Source: JBBPZA01 sp963797015
Lineage (GTDB): Bacteria > Actinomycetota > Thermoleophilia > Solirubrobacterales > Solirubrobacteraceae
Assembly (NCBI GenBank): GCA_963797015.1
Contig: CAWCNV010000016.1
Coordinates: 232,665 to 296,664 of the forward strand
DNA: 64,000 nt
Reading direction: 5' to 3'
Part shown: one piece after another, positions 42,056 to 51,387 of the stretch
Numbering within the stretch: the first letter of the stretch is position 1
Layout of the letters: each line of letters starts with the position of its first letter
Made by a program: the position numbers and the translations under genes
The notes under the pieces: generated by a model
Database searches by the model: none
What the model was told of the DNA's origin: nothing
The model's input: the letters and a program-made list of their open reading frames with translations, nothing else

Positions 42056-42730
42056 CTACTCCACGAACGCCGCCTCGACGCGCCCCAGCGCGTCCAGCTC
42101 GAGCGCGACGCGCCCGCCGGGACGCGCAGGGAGGGCCGGGACCAGCGTGCCGCAGATGACGCGCTCGCCGGCGCGCAGCGCGGCGCCGTTGTCGCCCAGG
42201 AACGTGGCGACGTGGGCGAGCAGCTCGCCGAGGTCGCCGATCGCCTCCCGCGCCTCGCCCTCCGCCTCGGGTGCGTCGTCGACCACCACGCGAAACGGCA
42301 GCGGCCCGGAGGGCAGCGGGCCCTGGCGCCCGAAGACGACCGCGCGGTGGAAGATGTCGCCGGCGAGCACCGCCTCGATCTCGGCCACGTCGCGGTCGGG
42401 CGCGACGATCTCGAGCGCCGGGCCTGCGCCCGCGACCGCGGCCAGCGCGCTTTCGGCCGGAACCCCGGCGGGCAGGTCGGCGCCGAGCGCCACGAAGAGC
42501 TCGGGCTCGACCGCGGTCTGCGCGCTGCCTCCCAGCCTGTGGACGGCGCCGTCGGCGGCCACCGTGCCCGAGGCCAGGAAGCCCGCGACCGGCCCGTCGA
42601 TCCCGGCGCGCGCCTGTGCCGCGGGCGGGTTCAGGCCCACCTTCCAGCCCACGGGCTCCTCACCGTCGCGCAGGCGCTCGCCGCGCAGGGCGAGCTGAGC
42701 CGCCATCCCGCGCCGCACGCGCTCGTCCAT
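42056..42730 (-). CDS. 2-keto-4-pentenoate hydratase/FAH-like protein
   Basis: A 224-residue protein from ATG 42730, overlapping the phosphoesterase stop (ATGA). It carries GWKVGLNPPAAQARAGIDGP, VEPELFVALGADLP, ALEIVAPDR, FLGDNGAALRAGERVICGTLVPALP, the pattern of MhpD-type hydratases of aromatic meta-cleavage pathways. It is ~35 residues shorter than the usual 260. No other ring-cleavage genes are nearby, so the true substrate is uncertain. Confidence 0.75.
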   Translation of the reverse strand: MDERVRRGMAAQLALRGERLRDGEEPVGWKVGLNPPAAQARAGIDGPVAGFLASGTVAADGAVHRLGGSAQTAVEPELFVALGADLPAGVPAESALAAVAGAGPALEIVAPDRDVAEIEAVLAGDIFHRAVVFGRQGPLPSGPLPFRVVVDDAPEAEGEAREAIGDLGELLAHVATFLGDNGAALRAGERVICGTLVPALPARPGGRVALELDALGRVEAAFVE

Positions 42731-43425
42731 CAGAAGCGCGCCTCCTCGATCCGGCACGCGACCGTCGCGGTCCACTCGCCGTCGAAGCGCTCCCGCACCG
42801 CGGCCGCGCTGGCGGCGTTGTCGTAGGGCACGCGGCGGTGCTCCACACCTCCGTCTGGCGCGATCAGCGCGTAGGCCGCGCGCGTGTCGCCGTCGAACGG
42901 CATGCCGACGCTGCCGGGGTTGACCAGCTCGATCGGTCGCTCGCCGCGCACCGCGATCCTGCGGAACGGCAGGTGCGTGTGTCCGAAGACCAGCCGCGGC
43001 TCGTGAACGCCCTCGAGCAGCTCGGGCTCGTCGGGGGCCGGCGTGGGCATGAACGAGCGCACGTCGGATACCGGGGATCCGTGCCAGTAGGTTGACGAGC
43101 CGTCGCGGTGACTCTCCGGAAGCGCGCCCAATCGCGCCACCTCGTCGTCGCCGAGCGCCTCGCGGCAGGCCGCGATCGCGCCGCGCACCGCCTCGGGGGC
43201 CGCGTCGGGCGCTGCGTCGGGAGCCGCGGTCCAGCGCTCGCCGTTGCCCCGGATCCACGCGGCTTCGAGCTCGCGCAGGCGCGCGAGCGTCTCGACCGGC
43301 CAGGCGCCGAACAGCGTGTAGTCGCCGCCGAGCACGAAGCGCGCCGCGCCGCGCGACCCCGCGTCCTCGAGCACCGCCTCCAGCGCGGGCAGGTTGCCGT
43401 GGACGTCGTAGAGCAGCGCCAGCAT
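42730..43425 (-). CDS. Metallophosphoesterase (YfcE/ApaH-like)
   Basis: A 231-residue calcineurin-like phosphoesterase. Metal-binding motifs run in order: YDVHGNL, LGGDYTLFG (GD), IRGNGER (GN in place of GNH), VFGHTHLPF (GHTH). The usual His of GNHD is replaced by Gly-Glu, which alters the general-acid site and may change its specificity. Cotranslated with the hydratase gene downstream. A 10-bp inverted repeat lies directly before its start (43428-43479). Confidence 0.85.
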   Translation of the reverse strand: MLALLYDVHGNLPALEAVLEDAGSRGAARFVLGGDYTLFGAWPVETLARLRELEAAWIRGNGERWTAAPDAAPDAAPEAVRGAIAACREALGDDEVARLGALPESHRDGSSTYWHGSPVSDVRSFMPTPAPDEPELLEGVHEPRLVFGHTHLPFRRIAVRGERPIELVNPGSVGMPFDGDTRAAYALIAPDGGVEHRRVPYDNAASAAAVRERFDGEWTATVACRIEEARF

Positions 43426-43427
43426 CA

Positions 43428-43479
43428 GATGGTCGAGGCCGCGGCCCGCGCGGTCGGGGGGGTCGGGGTCTCGACCATC
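43428..43479. repeat. 10-bp inverted repeat upstream of the phosphoesterase gene
   Basis: GATGGTCGAG at 43428-43437 and its exact complement CTCGACCATC at 43470-43479 are 32 bases apart, immediately ahead of the start codon at 43425. In the mRNA this would form a stem enclosing or blocking the ribosome site; as DNA it may bind a dimeric regulator. Confidence 0.5.
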
Positions 43480-43588
43480 CGCTTAGGTTACGTCCCGGGA
43501 AGCTGGGTACACCGGGGGCTGGAGGCGTCGACTTGTCTGCCGCGCGTCAGCCGGGCCTCTGGAGAGAGTGCCCGGCGGCGCCGGCGGG

Positions 43589-44331
43589 CTACGTGCGCCG
43601 CGCTTCCCACGAGAAGCCGCGCACCGCGAGCACCGCGCCGAGCGCCAGCCAGGCCAGGAGCACGGCGAGCGCCGTGAGGTTGTCCGCCAGCCCCGCGCCC
43701 GTGACCATCGCACCCGAGAGGCCGTCGATCAGGTGCTTGAGCGGCAGCACCTCGGCGAGGTCCTTGAGCGCGGCCGGCGTGCTGTTGACGTCGTAGAACA
43801 CCCCGGAGATGAAGATCACCGGCAGGAACACCGCGTTGACGTAGGCCGGGGCCGAGTCGAAGTTCGGGATCACGTGGGAGAACGCCACGCCCAGCGACGC
43901 GAAGCACGCCACGCCGACGAACACGAACACCGCCAGCTCGAGCCACTGCTTGGGCCAGTGCACGCCGAAGAACAGGCGCCCGGCGAGCACGATCAGGACG
44001 ATCTGGATCACCGCGTTCGTGATCGCGTTCAGCGCGATGCCGCCCAGGTACGCGCCGCCCGGCAACGGCGTGCCGCGGATGCGCTTCAGGATCCCCGCCT
44101 CGCGCAGGAACGTGAGGTTGAAGGCGAGTGCCGAGAACGTCGTCGCCATCACGCTCATCCCGGCGATCCCGGGCACGATCACGTCGAGCTGCTTCTGGTC
44201 TGAGGAGAACACGGCGCCGAACAGCGCGAGGAACAGCAGCGGGAGCAGGAAGTTGAAGAACGCCGCGCTGGGGTTGCGCCAGAACATGCGCCGCTCGAGC
44301 CGGTACTGACGCCAGGTGAGGGCGGCGGCGC

Positions 44332-44335
<4 letters not shown>
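43589..44335 (-). CDS. ABC-2 type exporter permease
   Basis: A 248-residue permease from ATG 44335, overlapping the ATPase gene stop. It has about six hydrophobic helices. An entry segment RQYRLERRMFWRNPSAAFFNFLLPLLFLALFGA, a VPGIAGMSVMATTFSALAFNLTFLREAGILKRIRGTPLP loop and PLKHLIDGLSGAM are characteristic of DrrB/ABC2 permeases. It pairs with the adjacent ATPase to export drugs, lipids or polymers. Confidence 0.88.
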
Positions 44336-45270
<935 letters not shown>

Positions 45271-45334
45271 GCCCTGATCATGCCAAGATCGCGGCGGCGT
45301 CCAGCGCTCGAGGCGCGCTCCGGCGCCCGGCGCC

Positions 45335-46204
45335 ATGCGCTGCGCCTGCATCGACATCGGGACGAACACCACCCGCCTGCTCGTGGTCGAGCGGGGCGAA
45401 CGCGGAGGCCTGCGCGTGCTCGCACAGGAACGAGCATTCAACGACCTGCCCGGGGGAGGCGCGATCGGCCCCGAGGCGATCGCGCGCCTGGCGCGCACGG
45501 TCCGCGCGCAGGCGGAGCGGATGCGAGCGCTGGAGACCGAGCGGGCGCGCGTGGTGGCCACGGGCGCGATCCGCGAGGCCGGCGACCGCGAGGCGGCGCT
45601 CGCGGCGCTGCGCGAGGCCGCCGGCGTGGAGGTCGAGGTACTCGACCCCGAGCACGAGGCCGCGCTCGCTTTCACGGGCGCGCTCGGAGCGATGAGCGAG
45701 CCGCCCGGAGGAGTGGTGGCGGTGGTCGACGTCGGCGGAGGCTCGACCGAGGTGGCGTTCGGCACCGCCGCCGGCGGCCCGGAGTGGCTGGCGTCGATGC
45801 CGGTCGGGTCGGCTTCGCTCACCGACCGCCTGCTGACCGGCGATCCGCCCTCCGCGGCCGAGCTCGATCGCGTTCGGGCGGAGGCGGACGCGGCGTGGGA
45901 GGGGCTCGGCGACCTGCCCGACGCGGAGCTCGCGCTCGCGGTCGGCGGCAGCGCCGCCTCGCTGCCCCGCCTCGCCGGCGAGGAGCTCGACCCGGCCACG
46001 GTCTCGATCGCCATCGAGCGGCTGGTCGAGGGGCCCGCGCTCGACGTCGCCGAGCAGCACGCGCTCGATCCGCGCCGCGTGCGCCTGCTGCCGGCCGGCC
46101 TGCTGATCCTGGAGAGCGGCGTACGCCGCCTGCGCCTGCCGTTGCGGATCGGGCACGGCGGCCTGCGCGAAGGGGTGGTGCTGGAGTTGTTGCAAGCCGG
46201 GTGA
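45335..46204 (+). CDS. Ppx/GppA exopolyphosphatase-family protein
   Basis: A 289-residue ASKHA phosphatase: CIDIGTNTTRLLVVE (phosphate loop 1), VVATGAIREAGDREAAL, VVDVGGGSTEVAFG (loop 2), and LAVGGSAASL. It lacks the C-terminal HD domain of E. coli Ppx, as usual in actinobacteria. It hydrolyses polyphosphate or pppGpp. With ppk1 34 bases downstream it forms a polyphosphate turnover pair. Confidence 0.88.
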   Translation: MRCACIDIGTNTTRLLVVERGERGGLRVLAQERAFNDLPGGGAIGPEAIARLARTVRAQAERMRALETERARVVATGAIREAGDREAALAALREAAGVEVEVLDPEHEAALAFTGALGAMSEPPGGVVAVVDVGGGSTEVAFGTAAGGPEWLASMPVGSASLTDRLLTGDPPSAAELDRVRAEADAAWEGLGDLPDAELALAVGGSAASLPRLAGEELDPATVSIAIERLVEGPALDVAEQHALDPRRVRLLPAGLLILESGVRRLRLPLRIGHGGLREGVVLELLQAG

Positions 46205-46238
46205 CACCGCGGCCGCCGGCCCCCGACGCGGCGGTACG

Positions 46239-48404
46239 ATGGCTGCGGCAGCCATGGCGACCGTCGAGGACAAGGCCCGCGGGAAAGCGGCCGACGAGGC
46301 CCGCGAAGCGCGCGCGGGCGCACCCGACCTCGACGACGAGGCGCTCTTCTTCAACCGCGAGCTGTCCTGGCTGGACTTCAATGACCGCGTCCTGCAGCTC
46401 ACCGAGGACCCCGCACGGCCGCTGCTCGAGCGGGTGAAGTTCGCGGCGATCTACACCTCGAACCTTGACGAGTTCTTCATGGTCCGGGTCGCGGGCCTGC
46501 ACGATCAGGTCGACGCCGGCATCGACGCACGCGGCCCCGACGGGCTCGCTCCGAGCGAGGTGCTCGACAGCATCCGCGCACGCGTGCTCGAGTGCGGCGA
46601 GCGCCTGACGCGGTGCATGGAGCGCGAGCTGCGCCCCGCGCTCGAGGAGCACGGCATCCGCATCCTGCGCTGCGACTCGCTGCCCGATAAGCACCACAAG
46701 GCGCTCGAGGACCGCTTCCGGCGCCAGATCTTCCCGGTACTGACGCCGCTCGCGGTCGGTCCCGGGCGGCCGTTCCCCTACATCTCCAACCTCTCGCTCA
46801 GCCTCGCGGTCCTGCTGCGCGACCCGGTCACCCACCACACCACCTTCGCGCGCGTAAAGGTGCCCAAGGAGATGCTGCCGCGCTTCGTCGAGGTGGGCGA
46901 GGAGGCGACCACGTTCGTGCCGCTCGAGGAGGTCATCGCCCGCAACCTCGACTCGCTGTTCCCCGGCATGGAGGTGCTGGACTGCTCCTACTTCCGCGTC
47001 ACGCGTGACGCCGACTTCGAGATCTCCGACGAGGCCGACGACCTGCTCAGCGCGGTCGAGGACGAGCTGCGGCGCCGGCGCTTCGGCGAGGTCCTGCGGC
47101 TCGAGATCGCCGCGGGCATGGACGAGGCGCTGCGCGAGCGGCTGGTCGAAGCGCTACACGTCGAGGAGCGCCAGGTCTATGAGGTCGAAGGGCTGCTCGA
47201 TCCGACCGACCTGTGGGAGATCGTCAACCTCCCGGGCTACAAGGAGCTGCGCGACGAGCCGTGGACGCCGGTCACCCAGCCGCGGCTGCAGCACGAGGAC
47301 GCCGACGACGTCGACATCTTCGCCGAGATGCGCGCCGGCGATCTGCTCGTCCACCACCCCTACGACTCGTGGTCGAGCTCGGTAGAGCGCTTCGTGAACC
47401 AGGCCGTCTCGGACCCGGACGTGCTCGCGATCAAGCAGACCGTGTACCGCACGTCCGACGACTCGCCGCTCGTGCCGGCGCTCATCCGCGCGACGGAGCG
47501 AGGCAAGCAGGCGGTATGCCTGGTCGAGCTGAAGGCGCGCTTCGACGAGCAGGCCAACATCCAGTGGGCGAAGGCGCTGGAGGAGGCGGGGGCCCATGTC
47601 ACCTACGGGATCCCAGCGCTCAAGACCCACGCCAAGGCGCTGCTCGTGGTGCGCCGCGAGGGCGACGGCGTGCGCAACTACGTCCACATCGGGACCGGCA
47701 ACTACCACCCCTCCACAGCCCGCCTCTACACGGACTTCGGGCTCTTCACGACCGACGAGGAGATCGGCGCCGACGTCGCCGACATGTTCAACTTCCTCAC
47801 CGGCTACGGGCGCCCGGCGCGCTACCGCAAGGCGCTCGTCGCGCCCATGTACCTGCGCAGCGGAATGCTCGAAGAGATCGAGCGCACTATCGAGACACAC
47901 TCCGAGAGCGAGCCCGCGCGCATCGCGATGAAGATGAACGCGCTGGTCGACCGCGAGTGCATCCAGGCCCTGTACCGCGCATCGCAGGCGGGCGTGCCGG
48001 TCGAGCTCAATGTCCGCGGCATCTGCTGCCTGCGGCCGGGCGTCCCGGGCGTCTCGGAGAACATCCGCGTGGTCTCGGTCGTCGGCCGCTTCCTCGAGCA
48101 CTCGCGCATCTTCGCCTTCGAGCGCAACGGCGACAGCACGGTCTGGATCGGCTCGGCCGACCTGATGCCGCGCAATCTCGACAAGCGCGTCGAGCTCGCC
48201 GTTCCCGTCGAGGACCCGGCGCTGCGCGACGACCTGCTCGACACGCTGCAGCGCTCTCTGGACGACGAGGTCAACGCCTGGGAGCTCGGTCCCGACGGCG
48301 CCTGGACCCACCGCCAGCCCTCCGAGCCCGACCCGCGCGACGTCCATCGCGAGCTCATGCTCGGCCACAGCCGCCGCGCCGCCGAGGCGGCGGCGACCGC
48401 CTGA
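46239..48404 (+). CDS. ppk1: Polyphosphate kinase 1
   Basis: A 721-residue PPK1. Domain signatures: N-terminal FFNRELSWLDFNDRVLQL, head domain with FARVKVPKEMLPRF, C1 domain YDSWSSSVERFVNQA and LKARFDEQANIQWAKALEEAG, the phosphorylated His in LKTHAKALLVV (~462), NYVHIGTGNYHP and C2 domain with a second HxK-like region ending SADLMPRNLDKRVEL. It makes polyphosphate from ATP reversibly. ATG 46254 is an alternative start six codons in. Confidence 0.96.
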   Translation: MAAAAMATVEDKARGKAADEAREARAGAPDLDDEALFFNRELSWLDFNDRVLQLTEDPARPLLERVKFAAIYTSNLDEFFMVRVAGLHDQVDAGIDARGPDGLAPSEVLDSIRARVLECGERLTRCMERELRPALEEHGIRILRCDSLPDKHHKALEDRFRRQIFPVLTPLAVGPGRPFPYISNLSLSLAVLLRDPVTHHTTFARVKVPKEMLPRFVEVGEEATTFVPLEEVIARNLDSLFPGMEVLDCSYFRVTRDADFEISDEADDLLSAVEDELRRRRFGEVLRLEIAAGMDEALRERLVEALHVEERQVYEVEGLLDPTDLWEIVNLPGYKELRDEPWTPVTQPRLQHEDADDVDIFAEMRAGDLLVHHPYDSWSSSVERFVNQAVSDPDVLAIKQTVYRTSDDSPLVPALIRATERGKQAVCLVELKARFDEQANIQWAKALEEAGAHVTYGIPALKTHAKALLVVRREGDGVRNYVHIGTGNYHPSTARLYTDFGLFTTDEEIGADVADMFNFLTGYGRPARYRKALVAPMYLRSGMLEEIERTIETHSESEPARIAMKMNALVDRECIQALYRASQAGVPVELNVRGICCLRPGVPGVSENIRVVSVVGRFLEHSRIFAFERNGDSTVWIGSADLMPRNLDKRVELAVPVEDPALRDDLLDTLQRSLDDEVNAWELGPDGAWTHRQPSEPDPRDVHRELMLGHSRRAAEAAATA

Positions 48405-48417
48405 TCCAGCCCGGGCG

Positions 48418-49824
48418 ATGATCCGCGTCGCGCGCGGCGGCCGCGGCTTCGTCGCCGGGGACGGCCGTGCCTTCGTCCCCTGGGGGCTGAACTATGACCG
48501 CAGCTACCTGGAGGGGCGCGACGTGCTGCTCGAGGAGCTGCTGGACCGCGACCCCGCCAAGCTCGACCGCGACTTCGAGCGGGCGCGCGCGCTGGGCGCG
48601 AACGTGATCCGCCTGTTCCCGCAGCTCGACCGCTACCTGCCCGGACTCGATTCTGTTTGCGAGCGGGCGCTGCACAGCCTCGACGCGGCGCTCGCCGCGG
48701 CGCGGCGGCACGAGCTGCGCGTGGACCTCACCGGCCTGACCATGATCGACTCGCGCGCCCGGCCGGGGTGGCTGGCCCGTGCTTCAGACGAGGAGATCAC
48801 CGCGGCGCACGAGCTCTTCTGGAGCACGGTCGCGGCCCGCTACGCCGGCGACGCGGGGATCTTCTGCTTCAACCTCCAGAACGAGCCCTACGTCAACTGG
48901 CGCGACGCGTCCGTGGCCCCGACCGGCTGCGCGCGCATGGCCGACGGACGCGACTACTGCTACCTGACCCCGCATCTCAAGGACGTGCGCGGTGCGTGGG
49001 CGCGGTGGGTGCGCGAGCGCTATCCCGATGCGGCAGCCCTGCGGGCGGCTTGGCCCGACTTCCCGCGCGGCCGCGAGACGCCCCAGGCCCCGTACATGCC
49101 CAGGCGCCGCCAGGGGCTCGGTGATACGCGGCTACGCGACTTCCACCGCTTCCGCGTCGACTACGCGGTGGGATGGACTCGCCGCATGGCCGCCGCGATC
49201 CGGCGTGGCGATCATGCGCGCCTGATCACGACCGGCCTCGTGCCGCAGAGCGCGATGCCGGTGGAGCGGGACGCCGAGACCCCGGTGCTGGCCTCGTTCC
49301 GGGCGCAGGCGCTGGCCCCCGAGCTCGACTTCACCTGCATCCACCTATACCCGCTGATGCTGGCCGACGACGGCGACAGCCTCGCCCTGAACCTCGACTG
49401 GCACGAGATGGCGCTGGCCTCGCTTCACGGGCTGCGGCAGCCGGTCGTGGTCGAGGAGTGGGTCGCGCTCGGTCAGGGAGTGGACCAGGGCGGAATCGGC
49501 TTGGTCCAGTGGTTCGACGCCTTCACGGCGATGTCCGAGACCCTCGCGCGCGGCTGGTGCACCTTCTACCACCCGCTCCTCGATGACTCACCCGGGGCCG
49601 CGTTGGGCCCCAGCTTTCAGCCCTGGCTGGACCGCTTCGCCGCGCGCGCCCGGGAGCTGGGGGAGGGCGGCCGGCTGCCGGCGCCCCGGTTCGCGGCGGC
49701 CACCATGGAGCTGGACTGGATGGCGCTCATGTGCTCCTCCGCGGAGCGAACGCGCGCGCTCGCGGACTACCGCGAGCGACGGGCCGCAGCGGGCCGGCCG
49801 CTGCGCGTTCGGTGGCGCGAGTGA
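48418..49824 (+). CDS. Glycoside-hydrolase-like (GH5/GH-A clan) protein
   Basis: A 468-residue TIM-barrel enzyme. A strand-4 motif FCFNLQNEPYVNW carries the acid/base Glu (NEP) and VVVEEWVAL the nucleophile Glu, both hallmarks of clan A glycosidases such as GH5. FVPWGLNYDRSY and GANVIRLFPQ are typical of its N-terminus. No signal peptide is seen, unusual for a polysaccharide-degrading enzyme, so it could act on cytosolic glycans or glycolipids. The stop overlaps the GNAT start (GTGA). Confidence 0.78.
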   Translation: MIRVARGGRGFVAGDGRAFVPWGLNYDRSYLEGRDVLLEELLDRDPAKLDRDFERARALGANVIRLFPQLDRYLPGLDSVCERALHSLDAALAAARRHELRVDLTGLTMIDSRARPGWLARASDEEITAAHELFWSTVAARYAGDAGIFCFNLQNEPYVNWRDASVAPTGCARMADGRDYCYLTPHLKDVRGAWARWVRERYPDAAALRAAWPDFPRGRETPQAPYMPRRRQGLGDTRLRDFHRFRVDYAVGWTRRMAAAIRRGDHARLITTGLVPQSAMPVERDAETPVLASFRAQALAPELDFTCIHLYPLMLADDGDSLALNLDWHEMALASLHGLRQPVVVEEWVALGQGVDQGGIGLVQWFDAFTAMSETLARGWCTFYHPLLDDSPGAALGPSFQPWLDRFAARARELGEGGRLPAPRFAAATMELDWMALMCSSAERTRALADYRERRAAAGRPLRVRWRE

Positions 49825-50339
49825 GCCGCCTGCAAATGGTCGAGCTCGGCCCGCTGACCGACCGCGACTGGGCCGAGCTCACGGCCGGCGAGCCGGAGCC
49901 GTTCGGGGCGATCGGCCACACGCTCGAATGGCGCCCGAAGGACCGGCACCTCGCCCTCCGGGGCCCAGACGGTCGTCTCGTGGCTGCCGGCGGGGCGCTG
50001 GTGGCGAGGGTCGACGCGGGCGACGAGAGCTTCGACGTCGTCGGGGTCGGGAGCCTGGTCGTCACCCCGTCGCTGCGCGGCACGGGGCTGATGTGGTCGC
50101 TCGGCGAGCCGCTGCTGCGGCTCGCCGGGCAGCTGGGGCCGGAGCGCGCGATGCTGTTCTGTCGCGAGGAGCTCGTCCCGGTCTACAGCCGCCTGGGCTT
50201 CGAGCGCATCACGGCGCCGGTGCGAGCCGACCAGCCCGGCGGCCGCATCCCTGTGCCGCTGGCCGCCATGTGGCGGCCGCTGCGCGAGGACGTCCGCTGG
50301 CCGCCGGGTCCGGTCGAGGTTCACGGCCTGCCGTTCTAG
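49821..50339 (+). CDS. GNAT family N-acetyltransferase
   Basis: A 172-residue protein from GTG 49821 in a GTGA overlap. The GNAT core is visible: LAALR-like strands (RHLALRGPDGRLVAAGG), VGVGSLVVTPSLRGTGLMWSLGEPLLRLA with the acetyl-CoA motif RGTGLM, FCREELVPVYSRLGFERI. The acceptor is unknown; the residues preceding the motif are a small A/G-rich beta bulge typical for GCN5-like enzymes. Confidence 0.8.
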   Translation: MSRLQMVELGPLTDRDWAELTAGEPEPFGAIGHTLEWRPKDRHLALRGPDGRLVAAGGALVARVDAGDESFDVVGVGSLVVTPSLRGTGLMWSLGEPLLRLAGQLGPERAMLFCREELVPVYSRLGFERITAPVRADQPGGRIPVPLAAMWRPLREDVRWPPGPVEVHGLPF

Positions 50340-50471
50340 TCCCTGTCCGACAGCTCCACCTCGATCTCGATCGGCGTGCCGTCGCGCAGCGATACGCGCA
50401 TGGCCGCTAGCTCCCGCGCCGTGACGAAGGGAGCCCGCTCCGGTTCCCGCTCCGCCGCGCGCCCGAAGCTG

Positions 50472-50500
50472 CTACGGTCGCGCCGTTAGGTCCCCCTAAC
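50472..50500 (+). promoter_or_regulatory. Probable metal-regulator operator and -10 for the ZIP transporter
   Basis: GTTAGG-tccc-CCTAAC (50485-50500) is a perfect 6-bp palindrome with TTAGG/CCTAA arms like DtxR/IdeR/MntR boxes. TACGGT (50472-50477) just before it may be the -10, so a repressor here would block initiation. It lies 18 nt ahead of the transporter start. Confidence 0.45.
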
Positions 50501-50518
50501 TCCGTTCGGGAGGCACGT

Positions 50519-51382
50519 TTGAGCTTCGCGCAGACCGTCCTGCTGGGAGCGCTCGCCGGGTTCACGATCTTCATCGGGCTGCCCGCCGGCCGCCTGCGGC
50601 TGCTGTCCCCGCGCTCCCGCGTGGCGCTCGCGATGTTCGCTGTGGGAATCCTGGCCTTCATCTTCGTCGACGTGCTCTCGCACGCCGACGAGATCGTCGA
50701 GGAGGCGCTCCACGGGTTCAAGGACGGCAAGGAGAGCTTCGGTCACATGGCGGGCCTGACCGCGCTTTTGATCGGCGGCTTCGCGCTCGGCAGCGCCGGG
50801 CTGGGCATCCTCGAGCGGCGCCTGCGGCCCGAGGGTCCGGCGCAGCCGCGGATGGCCGGCGGCTCGAGTGCGGCGGCGCTGACCTCCGAGGAGGTGGCCC
50901 GGCTGGCCGAGGCCAGCGACGCGGCCGGCCGCCGGGCGCTGCGCACCGGCGTCGTCATCGCCGTCGCCATCGGCTTTCACAACTTCGCCGAGGGCCTGGC
51001 CATCGGCGTCTCCGCCCGGGCCGGAGCGGTCAGCCTCGCAACCGTGCTGATCATCGGCTTCGCGCTCCACAACGCGACCGAGGGGTTCGGGATCATCGGC
51101 CCGTTGGGCTCCGTGACGCCGTCCTGGAAGTGGATCGGCGCGGTCGGCCTGATCGGCGGCGGCCCGACCTTCCTAGGGGCGATGCTCGGCTACCAAGTCA
51201 CCTCCGAGCCGCTCGAGCTCGCGTTCTACGCGGTCGCGGCGGGCGCGATCCTGTACGTGATCGGCGAGGTCTGGAACGCGATGCGCCGCTACGGTCACCG
51301 CGAGCTCGGCCTGCTGCTGCTCGCGACCGGCTTCGCGGCCGGGATCCTCACGGATCTCGTCGTCGCCTACGGCGGCGGCTGA
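50519..51382 (+). CDS. ZIP-family metal transporter
   Basis: A 287-residue membrane protein from TTG 50519 (GGGAGG 5 nt before). About seven or eight helices; the metal sites IGFHNFAEGLAIGVS and GFALHNATEGFGI (HNxxEG twice) define ZIP proteins that bring Zn, Fe or Mn into the cytosol. The TTG start is favoured because the operator-like palindrome sits just upstream. Regulation by a metal-dependent repressor is plausible. Confidence 0.88.
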   Translation: MSFAQTVLLGALAGFTIFIGLPAGRLRLLSPRSRVALAMFAVGILAFIFVDVLSHADEIVEEALHGFKDGKESFGHMAGLTALLIGGFALGSAGLGILERRLRPEGPAQPRMAGGSSAAALTSEEVARLAEASDAAGRRALRTGVVIAVAIGFHNFAEGLAIGVSARAGAVSLATVLIIGFALHNATEGFGIIGPLGSVTPSWKWIGAVGLIGGGPTFLGAMLGYQVTSEPLELAFYAVAAGAILYVIGEVWNAMRRYGHRELGLLLLATGFAAGILTDLVVAYGGG

Positions 51383-51387
51383 ACCTC

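Noticed and set aside
50338..50403. 21-codon minus-strand micro-ORF ending IEIEVELSDRD
   Set aside because: Protein-like ending but too short, no SD, and an upstream in-frame extension lacks any start codon.
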